A stretch of 64,000 bases of DNA from positions 157,283,043 to 157,347,042 of the forward strand of contig CP136069.1 of the NCBI GenBank assembly GCA_032622095.1, written 5' to 3'. Each line of letters opens with the position of its first letter. Position 1 is the stretch's first letter. Shown here piece by piece: positions 27,201 through 42,200 of the stretch. The stretch is from Siphonodentalium dalli. Lineage: Eukaryota > Mollusca > Scaphopoda > Gadilida > Siphonodentaliidae. A program made the translations under genes and the position numbers. Under the pieces are notes generated by a model, which saw only the letters and a list, made by a program, of their open reading frames with translations, did not search any database and was not told where the DNA came from.

Positions 27201-30200
27201 TGGACAATTTCGGGAAAAACTTGTTGAACTTGATCACCACCTAATGCCCAGATGCATGGTTTAATTTCTGTAACACATGTGACGTCACGTGTGTTAAAAA
27301 ATGACACATGGCTTATAGTGATTGAAAACATGGGTCCAAGACTTCTGAAAGCTGTTTCTAGATTAATTATGCTGAAATACATAAAATCTACAATTGTACA
27401 TGGCTCCAGAATATTTACTAAAATGATAGGAATTATTGCATCTGACCAAATGAAGTGCCTATTTTTCTGCAGCATCTAGTGTACATCCAGCAGTGAAGAG
27501 TGTTCTGTTAGTTTCTTCTTGATACAGTAAGAATGAACGCTCATCTCAATTCTCTACAGAACATTTTTGGTGGCAATGAATTAAGTATGACAGTATATTA
27601 TACCTTCACAATATCTAGAGGGATTGGCGTCATATGTTGTAAGTCATTCGTGCATTCATAATCAAGCCGATTCTGGAACACGACAAGGGTGTGCACCCAC
27701 AGCATTAAATTTGAAGCTTTTAATACCCCTTAAGCTGGGCACATGTGTTCATTTCAGTCATATACCATACATCAGATATATACCAGTAATATGGTCTCAC
27801 AGTTTAGTTGTTTAAGAAAACTTAACCAAAGTATTCTCTGCAGCTAGGTTTGCTTAAACAGTTAAAACGATTGTGAACAAATACTTTCTATCTAATGATG
27901 TTGTTTACCAATAATGGGCTTTGTTTATGTCTGGTAATGTCATGTTCCCTTGTATCTCTCTTATGAATTGATATTAAATTTTGTTATGTTCTGCTGTAAT
28001 ATGCATAAAATCATCTTTTGAAACAAAACTAGTGCATAAAATTGACAATCGGTTATGAACTGATTGAAAATAGGATACTGGTTTCTGACGCGTAACACAC
28101 GTGACAGTGAATATGCTATCAGGGCGAGAAATACATTCAACTCTCATTAAAAGTACGGTACTAATTGCACATTGAAGTAATCTTTTTTCTTATTGAAAAG
28201 AAGCGCCAATTATGTATCGAACAAGTAACTTCACAGACTTTTTGCATAGAAAACAGGAGTCCTTTTTTTTCTCATTTGTGCGCTGTAACAATCGTGACAG
28301 TCATATACAAGCATGGTACACTAATACATTTACTACACAGTCTTAAGGACTGATCGCATAGTTATGATAGGGTTATTATCGCGACTATGCAGTGAATCAT
28401 TTAATATTATATTGAATGCACACCAAATACTGCTTGAAACTATCACCAAAATTTAGTGCAAAATGTAACACACGTGACATGGAATGGCCCCTCTGTCCTA
28501 GTTGCTGTATACAAGTTTTGGGTTTCAATCAGCTACTTCTTCTATAATTCCTACATGTTCTGACTCCACAATCAGAAATTGTATCACTATAAACTACTTG
28601 ATAGCCACATAAAAGTTTATCCACTACTTGATAGCCACATAAATTTTGTAGCCACATAAATATTTTAGCCAGATAACTCAATAGCCACATATCTCCCCAA
28701 ATGTTGGTATGTCCATCCATGAACGCAATTTTGTACTTGCTTTTATTCCTATATTTTTTGGTAAATTTTTTTAAAACTTGGCGCAGATATTTAGTACCAT
28801 GGGAGCCTGTCCACCTGTGATTATGAGGTCTATCCGACTTTTTTTTGTGGAGTTATCCCACTTTTTCAACTTAGAAAATTTCCAATACAGGGGTATACCT
28901 TTGTCCGAGCTTTTATTCCTACATTTTTTGGTCAATTGTTTTAAAAGTTTGCACAGATATTTAGTACCATGGGAACCTGTGCACCTGTGATTGTATAATT
29001 TTGTCCGAGCTTTTGTTCCTACATTTCTAGGTCAATTTTTTTTAACTTGGCACAGACATTTAGTACCATGGGAACCTGTGCACCTGTGCATTATGACGTC
29101 TGTCTGGCATTTTTTGGTGGAGTTATTTCCCTTTTTTTACCTAGACATTTTTTTTTGCAACATGCCTAATTTTGTCCGAGCTTCTATTTCTACATTTTTA
29201 GGTCAATGTTTTTTAATCTTGGCACTGATATTTAGTACCATGAGAACCTGCGATTATGATGTCTGTCCGACTTTTTTTGTGGAGTTATTCCCCTTTTTCG
29301 ACTTAGAACATTTTTGCAAAATGCATAATTTTGTCCGAGCTTTTATTCCTACATTTTTCGGTCAATAGGTTTAAGATTACGGTTAGGTTTGTGCACCTGC
29401 AATGGGAACTGTTATTTTATTATTTTAACTAAATGTTTACTGACATGTGAAACAACTTAGTATTTTAAAAACATGGGTGGTATCCTTAGTCCCATTGGGA
29501 CAGTCACACCTCTAGTTTACATTGTCATATCAGTAATTTTTCAGTAATTTTTCACCTGTGAAGTGACTGCTCATACAGCATTTTCACACATCATGACACA
29601 TTCATGGCTTTGGGAGAGTGGACAATTAATAAAGGTTGTCATCCTGCAATCAAAGTGCATCTGCACCTGTCCATTTTACCAACGAAAATCTGATGTACTT
29701 ATTGGGGCCACATGCGGGAGAAATGGGTGCTTATCTGGATTTTGGGGTTATTCGCTATGGCAATCCGGGAGTCTCGCCGACAATCCATGAAACTTAACAG
29801 CTCTGGTTGTAACACATTTACATTTTGTATCTATGTATATACTATCAGTTACTGTCTTTTGTTGCCAGAAAAATTATACAAGCATACTTCCGGTAGGGCT
29901 TCACGGTATATCGATATATTATCGTTCCGGTAGGGCTTCACGGTATATCGATATATTATCGAATGTCGATATATTTTTAAATTATCGTATCGTATCGACC
30001 CAAAACTAAATTATCGTCATCAACGATATATTTCCAAAGTTTAATACATTTGAATTAAATAAAACAAAAAGTTTCATGTAGGCGAATTCTAGCCAACAGT
30101 GTGATAACGTGCAAATAGCCGGGACTGTCACCCCCATTGGTGGCTGGCTAGACAAAGAGTCCGCTGTATTGCTAAAGGCATTACAAATAATTAACGTGAA

Positions 30201-33200
30201 AAGAAGGCTACTCATTCAGTAATTGAGTTCGTTGATTAAACACTGGTGTGGTGATATAAGCAGTGTTTTCACAGGTTGTATTGCGTGTGGATAATCTGGC
30301 GTGAAGCCATTTAAGTTATAAGTTCGATGTTGGCGTGTCCCTAAAGCAGAGTCATTGTTGTCATTAAATTAGCGAGAATATCGCGGAAGTATTGCCTGAT
30401 TGTTAAAAGTCGTGGGGTCTCAACCCCGATCAGCTGTCATGCATCACAACAGACAGTGGGTCAAACATTATCAAAGCTGTTGACATACTCGGATGGCAAC
30501 ACCTTTCCTGCTTCGGGCACAATTTGAATCTGGCTGTTAACAACTCTATGAAAGACGACAAACGTGTTAGTAGATTGCTTAGTATTTGCCGCGGGATAGT
30601 GTCTGCTTTCTCGACCAGCTGGATAGGTCGACGCAACTTAAGAGCTATTCAGCGGGAATCAGCGCGTTATTAGCGTCAAACATGTAAATATGTCTCTGTG
30701 CAAGTCACCTTCATATTGTTAGCCACTTTTGTTATTATTGTTTTACCTGTATGTTCTTTCATTCAAATGCTGTGTTAATTCAATAAACATTACTATATTA
30801 CGTAAATTTATCGTTTAGTTCTTACTTTCAATTACAACCGGAAGGAACATGGAAATGTTATGTATACAACGAAAATACGCAAACTGCTAACGCTCGTTCG
30901 CGGCTTTTCGTGAAACCATACAATTTAAAATTACATTAGTTTGGAATTCAAAACTTTAGATTATCGATATATACACATATCGCGATAATAATTTGGATAT
31001 CGTATCGATAATATTTTTGATCATATCGTGAAGCCCTAACTTCCGGTATTGAAGCCATTATGTAGTGGGACTGGTCTCAGCGCAACACATTAAATGTATA
31101 TGATACAGTGTAATGAAGGCTTGCATTTGACTCATGATTGATGGGAGAAAATAATAATTACACTTAATTTCACCATATCTTCTTAAAAGTTCAAACTCAT
31201 ACATTCTATGTGTGTGGGTCCAGTCACCAAAATATATTGCAGTTTTATATGCCTGTTTTTTAAAAACGGGACGTATTATGTTATTTGTCTGTCCATCTAT
31301 CTATCTGTCTTGTCTGTCCATTTGCTTTTTTCATTTTTGGATGATATCTTTAGTTAGTCTGAACTAAATGGAATGAAATTTAGTATGTGAGTTGACTAGC
31401 CCAAAATACAGATCAAGTTCGAATTTGTGTTCCGCCATGCCAATTTTCCCCAGAGTTATGGCACTTAGTTGGAATTACCAAGGGCGTATTTTGCCACACC
31501 CTAGTGATGCTCTTGTTATTGGATGCTATAGTTTTCTTATTCTCTCATTGTACAACATTACTGGTAGGAAAGTGTTGACATTATGGATTATATAGCTTTG
31601 TTAAATTTTTAAGCAATGGGCTCAATATCAAGGTACTACAAGATCACGAAAAGGCATCAAACTACCAAACAATATAATCTTCCTTCATAATTTAGCTAAA
31701 CATAAACTTGGGTTGAAGGAACTGCTATCACCAAAAAGGGGAATAGGCAAACTGCCTTTATAATATGACAAAAATTATATATCTTCCATTGACAAGTTAC
31801 ACGAGGTCCCAACCCCAGTTATCATTTGCTAGAAATTAATGTTCACCATTTTGAGTATTTCTTGATTCACTTAATCATAAAATTTTAAATATTATTTATT
31901 ATTAATACAATTAAATTATCATGACTATGACTATGAGGTGTTAAATGCATTTTCCGAACATGCGCAGGCTGATCCCATGCAGAGACATTCAATTTGAGCT
32001 TGAAATCCAATCCTTATTCTTCATATTTTCTTGTGAAAGTCACTTCTTCAGCAGGCTGCACTCAGACGAAAAAAATATGAAATATTTCATCTGATTCTTT
32101 CTCCATACAAATTTTTTTCTACATTTGTCGGGGGAGGTACACGATACACACATGGTCAATTGAACAGTCCTCACACATGACTAAAGGTGTTTGAGTTACA
32201 TTGTATTGTCACTTCTGTTTATACGTTAATATAGCATACATTGCAAACCTCTCTCTCCCTCACATTGGTTCTGCGAATCGGATAGTTAGTACACCTCAAC
32301 ATGGATTATAGAGTCTATTCATTTCACCGTTGAATGTGGCAAGAACTGTTTTCTAAAATCAAGGACATGACAGAGAACGCAGATGAAATCACACAGAACA
32401 CGTCATCTATAATTGCGATGCATATGAGCTGCAACATATCGCCTCAGAACTTGAAGGACAGTTTGATATTCTGGAACATATCACATGCGACGCTGTCAGT
32501 TGCATAGATGACTTACCTCAAATAGAACCAGACGTTAAAGAAATCATCTGCACTAACCAATCTAAAGTTGCATGTTGATTCCTACATGCATGGTTTTCAA
32601 GAAATGAAATTGCCAGAAACTGATGAAATTGCACATCAAGATGGCGACACTACATGTGAGATTTTGAACCAGTATAGCACCGATGAGCGTGCATCTGATA
32701 CACTTTACTTGTGTACCTCTCTAACAGATCCCTACTTGCAGATGCATGTATGTATTGGATCGGATTCTATTGGTGACCATTTTGACAAAGTGGCGCCCAA
32801 CAACCAAATCTCCTCTCAAGGTCAAAGTTTAATTGAGGACAACTTTTTGCCAGATGTTAACGGAACTTTTGAGATTCTTAGTTGTCAGGAATGCTATGAC
32901 AGGTTCATGTCAACAACCACCACAAATGTTCGAACTATGATGTAATCATACATGTATATGTTGTGCGTTCACTGTTAGTCTCTGTTGGGGGTCGCTTCAA
33001 ACAGCGTCTGAGTATACTCCCACTTGCTTCTTGGAAGATTCTGTAGACTTATGCAAGATGACTTTGAATTCCTATACTGTGTAATTTGTATTATTTTCAC
33101 CTCCCTGGGAGGATGTCGGAGAACAGTTTATGTGTGGCCTAACTGACCAGTCGCATTTTATACTCGGTATACGATACTCACACGGTCAATTTAACAGTAC

Positions 33201-36200
33201 TCACACATGACTAAAGGCGTTCGGGTTACATTGTATTGGAACTTTTGTTTATGCGTTAATATGGGGGCAGAATAGGGGCAGGCTGGGTCACCAGAAACAA
33301 AGGTCTTTTTGTCCCCCCCGAAAAATTTATTTCGGGGGACTACCGGTATTGTAATCAGCCTCGTGCGTCCGTCCATCCGTCTGTCCGTCCGTCCGGAGTT
33401 ATAACTCTAGTAATGATCATCCGATTTGTTTGAAACTTGGTTTGTAGGTGTGTCAACCAAGAACACAGGTGCTCTGCAATTCTGGGTTTGATGCGATGTT
33501 CTTTTATGGAGTTATTTCCCTTTTTTCAACTTTTTTTTTTACTTAGAAAATTTCTCACTTTTTCGGTTTCCGGATGATATCTCAAGTTTGGATCCTTTAA
33601 TTACAAATACCGTATTGTTTGGATCAGTCATATCAAGATACAGGTTGAGTATGATCCGATGATGTTTCCTAGAGTTATGGACTTTCTTTTACTTAGAAAA
33701 TTCAATTTTGTACTTTTTTCTTTGGTTTCCGGATGATAACTCAAGTTTGGACTGTTCAATTGAAAATTCCGTTTTTTTGTGAGTCATTGATATCAAAATA
33801 CAGGTCAAATTTGAATTTGAGTTTGATCCGTTGATTTTTCTCAGAGTTATGGACTTTTCTACTTAGAAAATTCAATTTTTTTTTGTTTTTTCTTTGGTTT
33901 CAGAATGATAACTCAAGTTTGGATTGTTTAATTGGAAATTCTGTTTTTTTCGAATTTGAGTTTGATCCAATGATTTTTCCCAGAGTATGGGCCTTTCGAC
34001 TTTGAAAAACATTTTTTTATAATTTTCCTTCATGGTGTAATCAACTCCTCCTACAGTTTTGATCGTAGATATTTGAAACTTCAGAGTATTGTTACCCACA
34101 TATTGGAGATGTACAACATTTATATAGATGACAGAAAAAATATTTTTTTTATGGAATTATTAACCTGTTCGACTTAGAACATTTCAACATTTTTAAAAAT
34201 TTCTTTAACAAAGCGGCATCGACTTGCCACGTTGTCGGGGGACACTGTGGTCGGCCGACCTTTTATTTATTTTAGCCTTGGTATAGTTGGAGTCTGGTAT
34301 CTTGGCTATCTGCAGTATTGTCTATATTATGATGTCAGGGATGGTTCGTTGTTATTAAAACCTTGCATATTATCATTTTATGTTGGGAGTAATGACATAG
34401 GATATGGAATGCACCAGACTATGTTACAGCTAAGCATAGTAATACATAGACTGCTCCTTATGCTACACTTGCTTGCATTCCAACATTGCTCAGTTGCCAC
34501 ATCTATTATGTGAAGTGTGAATGGTTTAGTTGGAATAAGGATGGTGATTTATGGTTTATAGTTCTTAACATTTTCAGCTTGATATACACATATATCAAAG
34601 GCTTCTTTTATACCTCTTAAATTTAACTGGCAAGATTACAATATTGTTGACATTGAAAATGTCAAGGGTATATGTAAATAGTAACACTGGACTTGAATTC
34701 AAGCCCATTTGTTTTAGCTGTACATTCAATGTTACTGGGTATATAAAGTTTGCATATGATCATGAGTAATGCATTTTGTTGCGCTCCGCCAACGCATTAA
34801 GCTTGCCTTGTTCATTAACTCCTTTAGTGCTAAAACAATTGATTAATATGGTGTTTATAGTGGATGGTGGATATATATGGATCATATTAGTTTATTTAGC
34901 AGTTTCTTGTGATTTGATCAGTTTGTTGGTTTAAGGAATATGGATATGTTATCTGTATGGCTTCAGAAGAAATTTGATAAAGCTTCAAGTTTCCTTTCTG
35001 GAAACTCATTAGGGAGTATGGAATTGTATTCTCTTCATCCATCTAATGAATTCCACAATAAATTCAGGATTCTTCTCTGGACATGGAAAGCTGCTTATAG
35101 ATAGGTATGTCCACATGATCCCACGATAAATTTGCAGATTTAATCATGAAATTTATGCTATACAGCTGGATTTAACTTACAGTAATTCCAACGACAAATT
35201 AAATCGGGTCAAAAAAGTGTATTTAAGATCATAGTAACAGGTTTATCAACAGAATAATCACAGCACAGCTAATATAAAATCATATTAAAGATAGTCATTT
35301 AATGAAATCTGCATTTCATTATAATCTCTAACGATGGATATAAATCATCAGGCATCTGACCATTTTTATGAAAACCAATTACTGACTGACCCCCAGACCA
35401 TGCTAATTTCCCGCCAGTAACATAGTGAGTGCTGACCAGCGTCCACGGGGACATTATCGTTCATGCTCACACGAGCATACATACTGACACACATTCCAGT
35501 TAACCCATTAAAAGCTGTAATAAAGCAATGCATGACGCTAGCAAGTACCATGATACATAAAAGATTATAAACAACCGCGGTATACTAAAATGGATAAAAC
35601 AGCAAATTTGTAGATGAGTATTGGTCATTTCTAACATCTATTTCACTCTGATTAACTTCAGTTTCAAAGTTTATTTCTCCTGTTGTGTAGTTTACCGACT
35701 CAAAACACAAGTTATTCTATTTTGTGAGTCAGAATAGACAGTTATACTTAATGCTGGACGACAACAGTATAGTATATATCATTCGTCATTGAGTAAAGTC
35801 AAGGAACCTCTTGAATCCTTGTGCGGGTAATGTAAATTTTAATATCTCGGTGATACATACACATGTATGTCCACGACTGTATTGGGCTGGAATAAAAATG
35901 ATCAGATTACATTAATTCTACTAAATATAGAACCTGGTTTACCCACGGTTATCTGTCATTTTATTAATAGGATAAACACGGTATTTCAATATCAGAGTGG
36001 ATTGAAATTTTTTATTGAAATTCTTGTGAATTTGAATGAATTTGTTGAAGAACATGCTAATAACTTTGATAGGCATCAGAACATGCACAATGGTGATATT
36101 AGTGTATACATTCTGGTAGAAATTCTAATCAGATTACATTACTTCCAAATTGATCATGGCACAGTTAATTCTACACATAGACCTGGGTGTTACCCATCAT

Positions 36201-39200
36201 ATTATTTATAGAATAAACATAGAGTTGGACTTATCATTATTAGATGGGACTGAAATTTATAGTGAAAATCTTGTGGATTTGGATGCACATAACATTGATA
36301 GACATTATGTTGATATTATTGGATACATTCTGGCAGCAATCATTGTCATATCTTATCTTAATTGATGAAGTCACTGAATATGCACGAGAGAATCATATCA
36401 CACTATGGACATATAGTCAGGTAAGGAAATTTGCTGAAAAATATTTTTGAGCCTTAACTTTACTAAGATGGCACTGTCTGGGTGGGAAATTGTTTCTCTC
36501 ATAGATATCTTACTGAAATTCAAAAGATTAAATGCCAAGATTTGCATCTTTTCTGTTCAATATATTCAAACGGAGATAACTTATATGTTCTTTGGCCAAA
36601 TTTAAAAAAAATAAAAAATTATATTTAGTAGTAGTTGATTCCTTGCAAAAATCACCCAAAAAAAAAAAAACCATGAAAGTTGTTTTTATCTAGTACACTC
36701 ACTAAAAAACAAAAAAAGCCATCTTGGATTTCAAATTTGAATTCGTAGGCAAACCTGCAGCCCATATATGTTGCAGAATTGTTTTGAAAATTAACAGGCA
36801 TGTTTCGGGTCACCTCTAGATGTGAGCTATCAAATTTTAATAATTTTCTATGAAAAACATGGCTACCGGCAGCCATCTTGGATTTTACTCTTTGCATGAC
36901 TGAATCCTTTGGCACACCCTACAGATCACATTACTCATCTTATCATCACCAAACTTCATATGGATCTTTTGGGTGACCACTAGATAAAACCATGGAAGTT
37001 GTTTTTATCTAGTACACTCACTGGTTTATTAGTTCAAATACCAGCAGATTGATGATGGCAGAAATATTTTTGTCCTGAAAAATAGGAAGTGTCTTTCTGG
37101 AAGAAGTGTTCTGAATTGCACAAACGATATCTGTTGCAAGATAATAGGTTAAGCCACGTGTCTCTTGTAACGTGTGTTACTATGGTATTGCTATGGCAAT
37201 CCACTCAGCAGTAAAAGGCTTATTATTTCACTGTGCCAAACTTACATGTTTATAGACATTGGCCAGACCTGTAGTAAAACAATAGTCGATGGCGATGACA
37301 AGATCTCTGCAATGTGACCAGCGATAGGCTTAATTGGCTTCAATCAAAATAAGATTGAACTGAGCAGGCCAATCCCATTCTCCCACTGCCTGCATATCAT
37401 TGGTTGTTCATTTGGTTGTTAGAAGAATTACCGCAAAATGGTCATGTGACTTTCGTTGGCAATGGAAACACTAATTACAAGTTACACGTACATGTGGCTG
37501 AAACTAGCTAATAAACCACAGTTTGCACTTGTTAAGTTCTCTAGGTTTTCACTGAATCCATATAGTCTAGTCCATTAGTGAAAGGGAAGGGTCGAATCAT
37601 GACAGTGCCATTTTTAGCTCAATTAACAAAGTCAAGTTTGAGTTATTGCCATGGGTTGTCATCCGTTGCCCGTCCATCATCCATCTGTCAACAATTGGTT
37701 TTAGCACACCATACAGGTCACATCTCTCATCCAATCGTCCCAAACTTCGGGGTGACCTCTAGATGGGAGTCATCAATTTTTTCTAAAATTTGTTAAAAAA
37801 CATGGCCAACAGCAGCCATCTTGGATTTCAAATTTGAATTTGTAGGCAAACCTGCTGCCCATATATGTCACAGAATTGTTTTGAAAATTAACAGGCATGT
37901 TTCGGGTCACCTCTAGATGTGAGCTATCAAATTTTAATAATTTTCTATGAAAAACATGGCCCCCGGCAGCCATCTTGGATTTTACTCTTTGCATGACTAA
38001 ATCCTTTGGCACACCCTACAGATCACATCACTCATCTTATCATCACCAAATCTTTTGGGTGACCACTAGATAGGAGCTAGAGTTGTAATGGTCTCGGTTT
38101 TAACGAGGTTCCAAAAAACGCATCATCGGTACTCGGTAAAGTCCGTTCCCCAATCTGTATTTTGCACAGTTCATGATCGAACAATGTTTGTTGTTTAACC
38201 TTATCATATTGTTTATGAAGAAATAACACTAATACAAACCTCGTTGAAGTATCCACTATAAATCTTTGAGAACTTTGCAAGCCGTTCCAGGCCCTGAAAG
38301 GGCACCGGGATTCAATCAACAATGTACACTGTCAGTGTGTTTATATCTGAGCTCCCTATAATTGCAATACAAACGATTGCTAATGTTGTGAATAGTACCC
38401 ATTTCACAATTGCTTAAATGCTTATCTTCCTAACAGATGTTATTAAATGAAGTATTAAATATTAATGCAGTATTCATCAATGTCATAAAATATAAACTTG
38501 TCACACCAACACCGGCGTGACAGGTTCTAGCAAGTTTGGAGTTTGGGATGATACCCGGGAAGATTTGAAAGGGCTTTCAGCCCTCTCCTACAACCCACTT
38601 TTGGATGCTATAATTCCGCTGAAGAGCATTTGTAGGGTTTGTGAGTTTGTAAGTAGATTACTATCTGCCCATGCACTGTAGGTGTTTGCCTACTGTGCAT
38701 CGGGTGGATGCCACTGCAGCAAGAAGCAAAGCCCCCCCCTCCCCCATTCCGAACCTGGACCAGCGAGGATGATTTACCTTGTTTTCTTTTATGAGTTTTG
38801 TGTGTTGATATATATATAGCAGGTGACCCGACTTCGTCCAGTCTTTGACCTTGAATTGACCATTTTGAAGGTCAAGGTCAGGTCAGGGTCACGATTTGAC
38901 CCGTCAAAAACACTCCCCCGACAAAAGTATCCCTAGGTATTAAATTTCGTCGAAATCCGTAAATTTTTGTATTTAATTTGAGTTAATTCTGCCTTTTTAA
39001 TCAAGAGAAATGATGGTACCCCGCCCCGTGATGGTACCCGTCCCTAAAAGAGGTACGTTGGTGGGTACCCGTTTCAATGTGAAGATCACCTCGGGCGGAA
39101 AAACTTACCCGATGAAAATCTCCCCCGTTCCTTGGAACCCCTAAGTACGAAGACAGAAATAAGAACACGCTCATGTCTGGATGCAGACACACTCACGTCT

Positions 39201-42200
39201 GGCCCCAGACATAAGAATCACACTACACGCATACGCTCGTTATCAATGACACTGCGGATACGAACGCTCTTTAACTATCAACACGATTAACTCCACAGTG
39301 CCAAGGACAGTCATTTTGATGACTGGGAATGGAGAAGGAGTGCTCTGACGTTCTCAGAAGCGGTGCGATGACACTTCATGTGGGATTTTACCCTTAGATA
39401 GGAAGTTTGGGCTCAATCCGTCCTACAGTTTTCCCAGCCATAGCTAACAAACAAACAGACAGACAGTAGTCCCAAAATATATATTAGATTTTGAGTTATG
39501 AATGGTTGTAATTTGGTTCTAGGAATTGACAGATTTCTTAGTAAAGCAGGTCACTAATGCAATGTAAATCTATAAATAGCTCAATTCCTGGAAGACATTC
39601 AATGCTTCTGGGAATTTGGCCGGAAGTAAAATGACCCGGATTCACTGCCAGATTTTACAATATTTACTGTTGGCATTTTATTCCTTTGATGGATACCTTT
39701 TTGAATAATGCACTTAACCCTTTCAGTGCCAAGTCCGATTTTTGTATCAACCCATATTTCCTTGAACATTTTTTAAATTTATTGATTATAATAATGTGAT
39801 ACATTGATGGAAAGAGCTTTCCATCAATGTATCACATTATTATAATCAATAAATTTGAAAAATGATCAAGGAAATATGGGTTGATACAAAAATCGGACTT
39901 GGCACTGAAAGGGTTAATATACACATGTACTATTGCCATCTGAGTATACAGACTGCAAGACAACTGAGACATGACACAATTAGGAAGAGAATCAAGAGGT
40001 TAGGGATGAATATAAACAAATTTAGGCCTATTGTTATTCAATGAAGCTGCACTTGCACAGGTTTTTTTCCAACTCCAACCAATTTAAAAATTATGTGCTT
40101 CAGAAATCTACCAACATAATATCAAACTAATTGAGGGTCAGAACACGGTAATTATTAGATTATGTCTCACATTCTCACTAGGGTTCATGAGTTAGCAACA
40201 TAACAAGCTGTCCCCCAACTTACCCTAAACCTATGTAACTGGCCGTTCGTGTTTTGAGCAGTTCTGTGGGACTAATTGATACATGTTAAGTGATTGCATA
40301 CTAAAACCGACACCAAAACCCAGTTTTTTCACCCCAAATAAACCGAAAACGACACCGAAACATAAATTCCACAACCTCACAACACTAATAGGAGCCATCT
40401 AATTTGTCCAAATTACATTTTAAAAAACATGGCCGCTAGCGCAGGGCCCAAGCTAGGAGTTGAAAAAAGGGAGAAGTGACTTTTCCATCTGGAGATTTTA
40501 GGGAGACTTCAGCCCAAAATAGGGAGAATTGGAGAGACTTAAAAATAACAAAAGAAACACTTATTAATTTTTAAATATCGGTTTATTTATAACATCAATA
40601 AAAAGATAAAATAACAAGATAAAACATGGTTAGCAGAAATAAAATATAGCACTAGTATAGTACATGTATAGATAGATAACATGAAATTGTATTTATTAAC
40701 TTTATAACTTTTATTTAGAAATAAAAAATGTTGCCTTAATTTAATATCTGAAGAAATTAATTGTTAATATAAATTTTTGGAAATGGCTTTTGGGCTGTAA
40801 TGTGGGTGTCCGTTAAAATAAAAACAATAAGGACTAATCAAGGAGTTGTAAAAGCTTATAATTTTGTTCCTAAAGTTTTTATTAATGAATACTAACATTG
40901 ATGGTATGATAATCCGATTAAAGCAATAAACTTTGACAATTTGGATAGCTGTTACAATAGTGATTAATGTGTTATTAACAAAGACCAGTGGAACTCATAA
41001 TATAAACAAACAGGTTATTTAAATACCTGCATTATTTATAATTGTAATTAAGTAGCTGCAATTAATTTACAATGGTTGACAGACATGCTAACTCTCACGA
41101 TTTTGGTGTGAGACTTTACAATTTGAACACCGTGTAGCCGAGGATGTCATGGACATGGACGAGATTAGGAATTCAGCTGACGGCAATATTGGCGCGCAGG
41201 AATATCTAACATTGAAGCGGTGAACCGGACTATACATTGCGACAGGTTATCGATGAATAACCCCCCGCAAATATGTGCTGTTTCCGGGGGTATATTGGCT
41301 TAAGTGCATTAGAATTGTAATTTCACCCAATTGGTGTTAATTTGAAGTCCTCAATCGTTGCCATGGCAACATGAAATTTTGGAGCTATGATGACCCTCTA
41401 GTAATGGACATGGAGATTCAAAGCAGTTCATGAGTAGGGCCTATACAGCCCTCTTAATTCAGATTGTTTGGCTTCAGCAATCCGCTACAGCAACCCTTGT
41501 CTGTGGCCCAGTATACTTCAGCAAATTGCTTCGGCATTGCTGACTGCCATAGCCAATATGACTGCCTATACTAGCAATAACAATGGTAAATTTGATTCTG
41601 TCCAATATTGAATATTCAAAATAAGTATCTAAGTGTAAATAATGGCTTTTCCCAGGAAACCTGGTACACAAATATCGTTTTCCCCAGGAAACCTGGCACT
41701 GAATGAGTTAAATTTGGATTCAGACAAAAGTCCCAGTATCCCACAGATATCTTTTGATATGGACATTTTTGGACACTCCTGGACAGAGACCTTATTTTTG
41801 TGAGCATTCAAAAAGTCCCATAAAACGGTAAAAGTTCCAGAACATGCTTGGTAAATTTCGAATTTTTCCCTAAGTAGTCGGGAGTTATGGTCCTTTTTTG
41901 CACCATTTTTTGGGGGTTTTTGGTTTCGGGGCGACAACATTAGTTTTGGAACTTCAGTCACCTTGAAACTTGGTATTTTGAGGTATAGTCCCAGAACATA
42001 GTATACAAGTCCCATAACTCTTGTCGAGTCCACAAACTGGAAGTCCCACAACTATCATTTTGTCCTGTCCAGCTGTCCTTGTGTGCGTCCGCAACTTTGT
42101 CTGAGCCTGTATACTTTCATTTTTTGTCTATTTTTTTATTAATTTGGCACAGATGTCAACCAGCTTGGGAACCTGCTCACCTGCGATTTTGAGTTTGGTC

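Larger units (their letters stand above)
38078..40387. mobile_element. hAT element (TAGaGTTGTaA ends), 2.3 kb, with 8-bp target duplication
   Basis: Left end TAGAGTTGTAATGG and right end CCTCACAACACTA are imperfect inverted repeats. ATAGGAGC lies on both sides (38070-38077 and 40388-40395), and the host repeat continues across. The subterminal sequences (gtctcggttttaacgagg; aaaccgaaaacgacaccgaaac) are typical of such hAT ends. No transposase domain was recognised. The inside carries an RTE-like 3' fragment and a TTAA palindrome, so it has itself been a target. Confidence 0.85.

Noticed and set aside
28991..29368. 125-codon reading with repeated FLVELFPFF motifs
   Set aside because: The protein repetition simply reflects the 150-bp non-coding tandem repeat.
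36652..38012. Two nearly identical minus-strand readings ([20 protein letters not shown] type)
   Set aside because: They are translations of two copies of the non-coding 'gcagccatcttggattttac' repeat, not duplicated genes.
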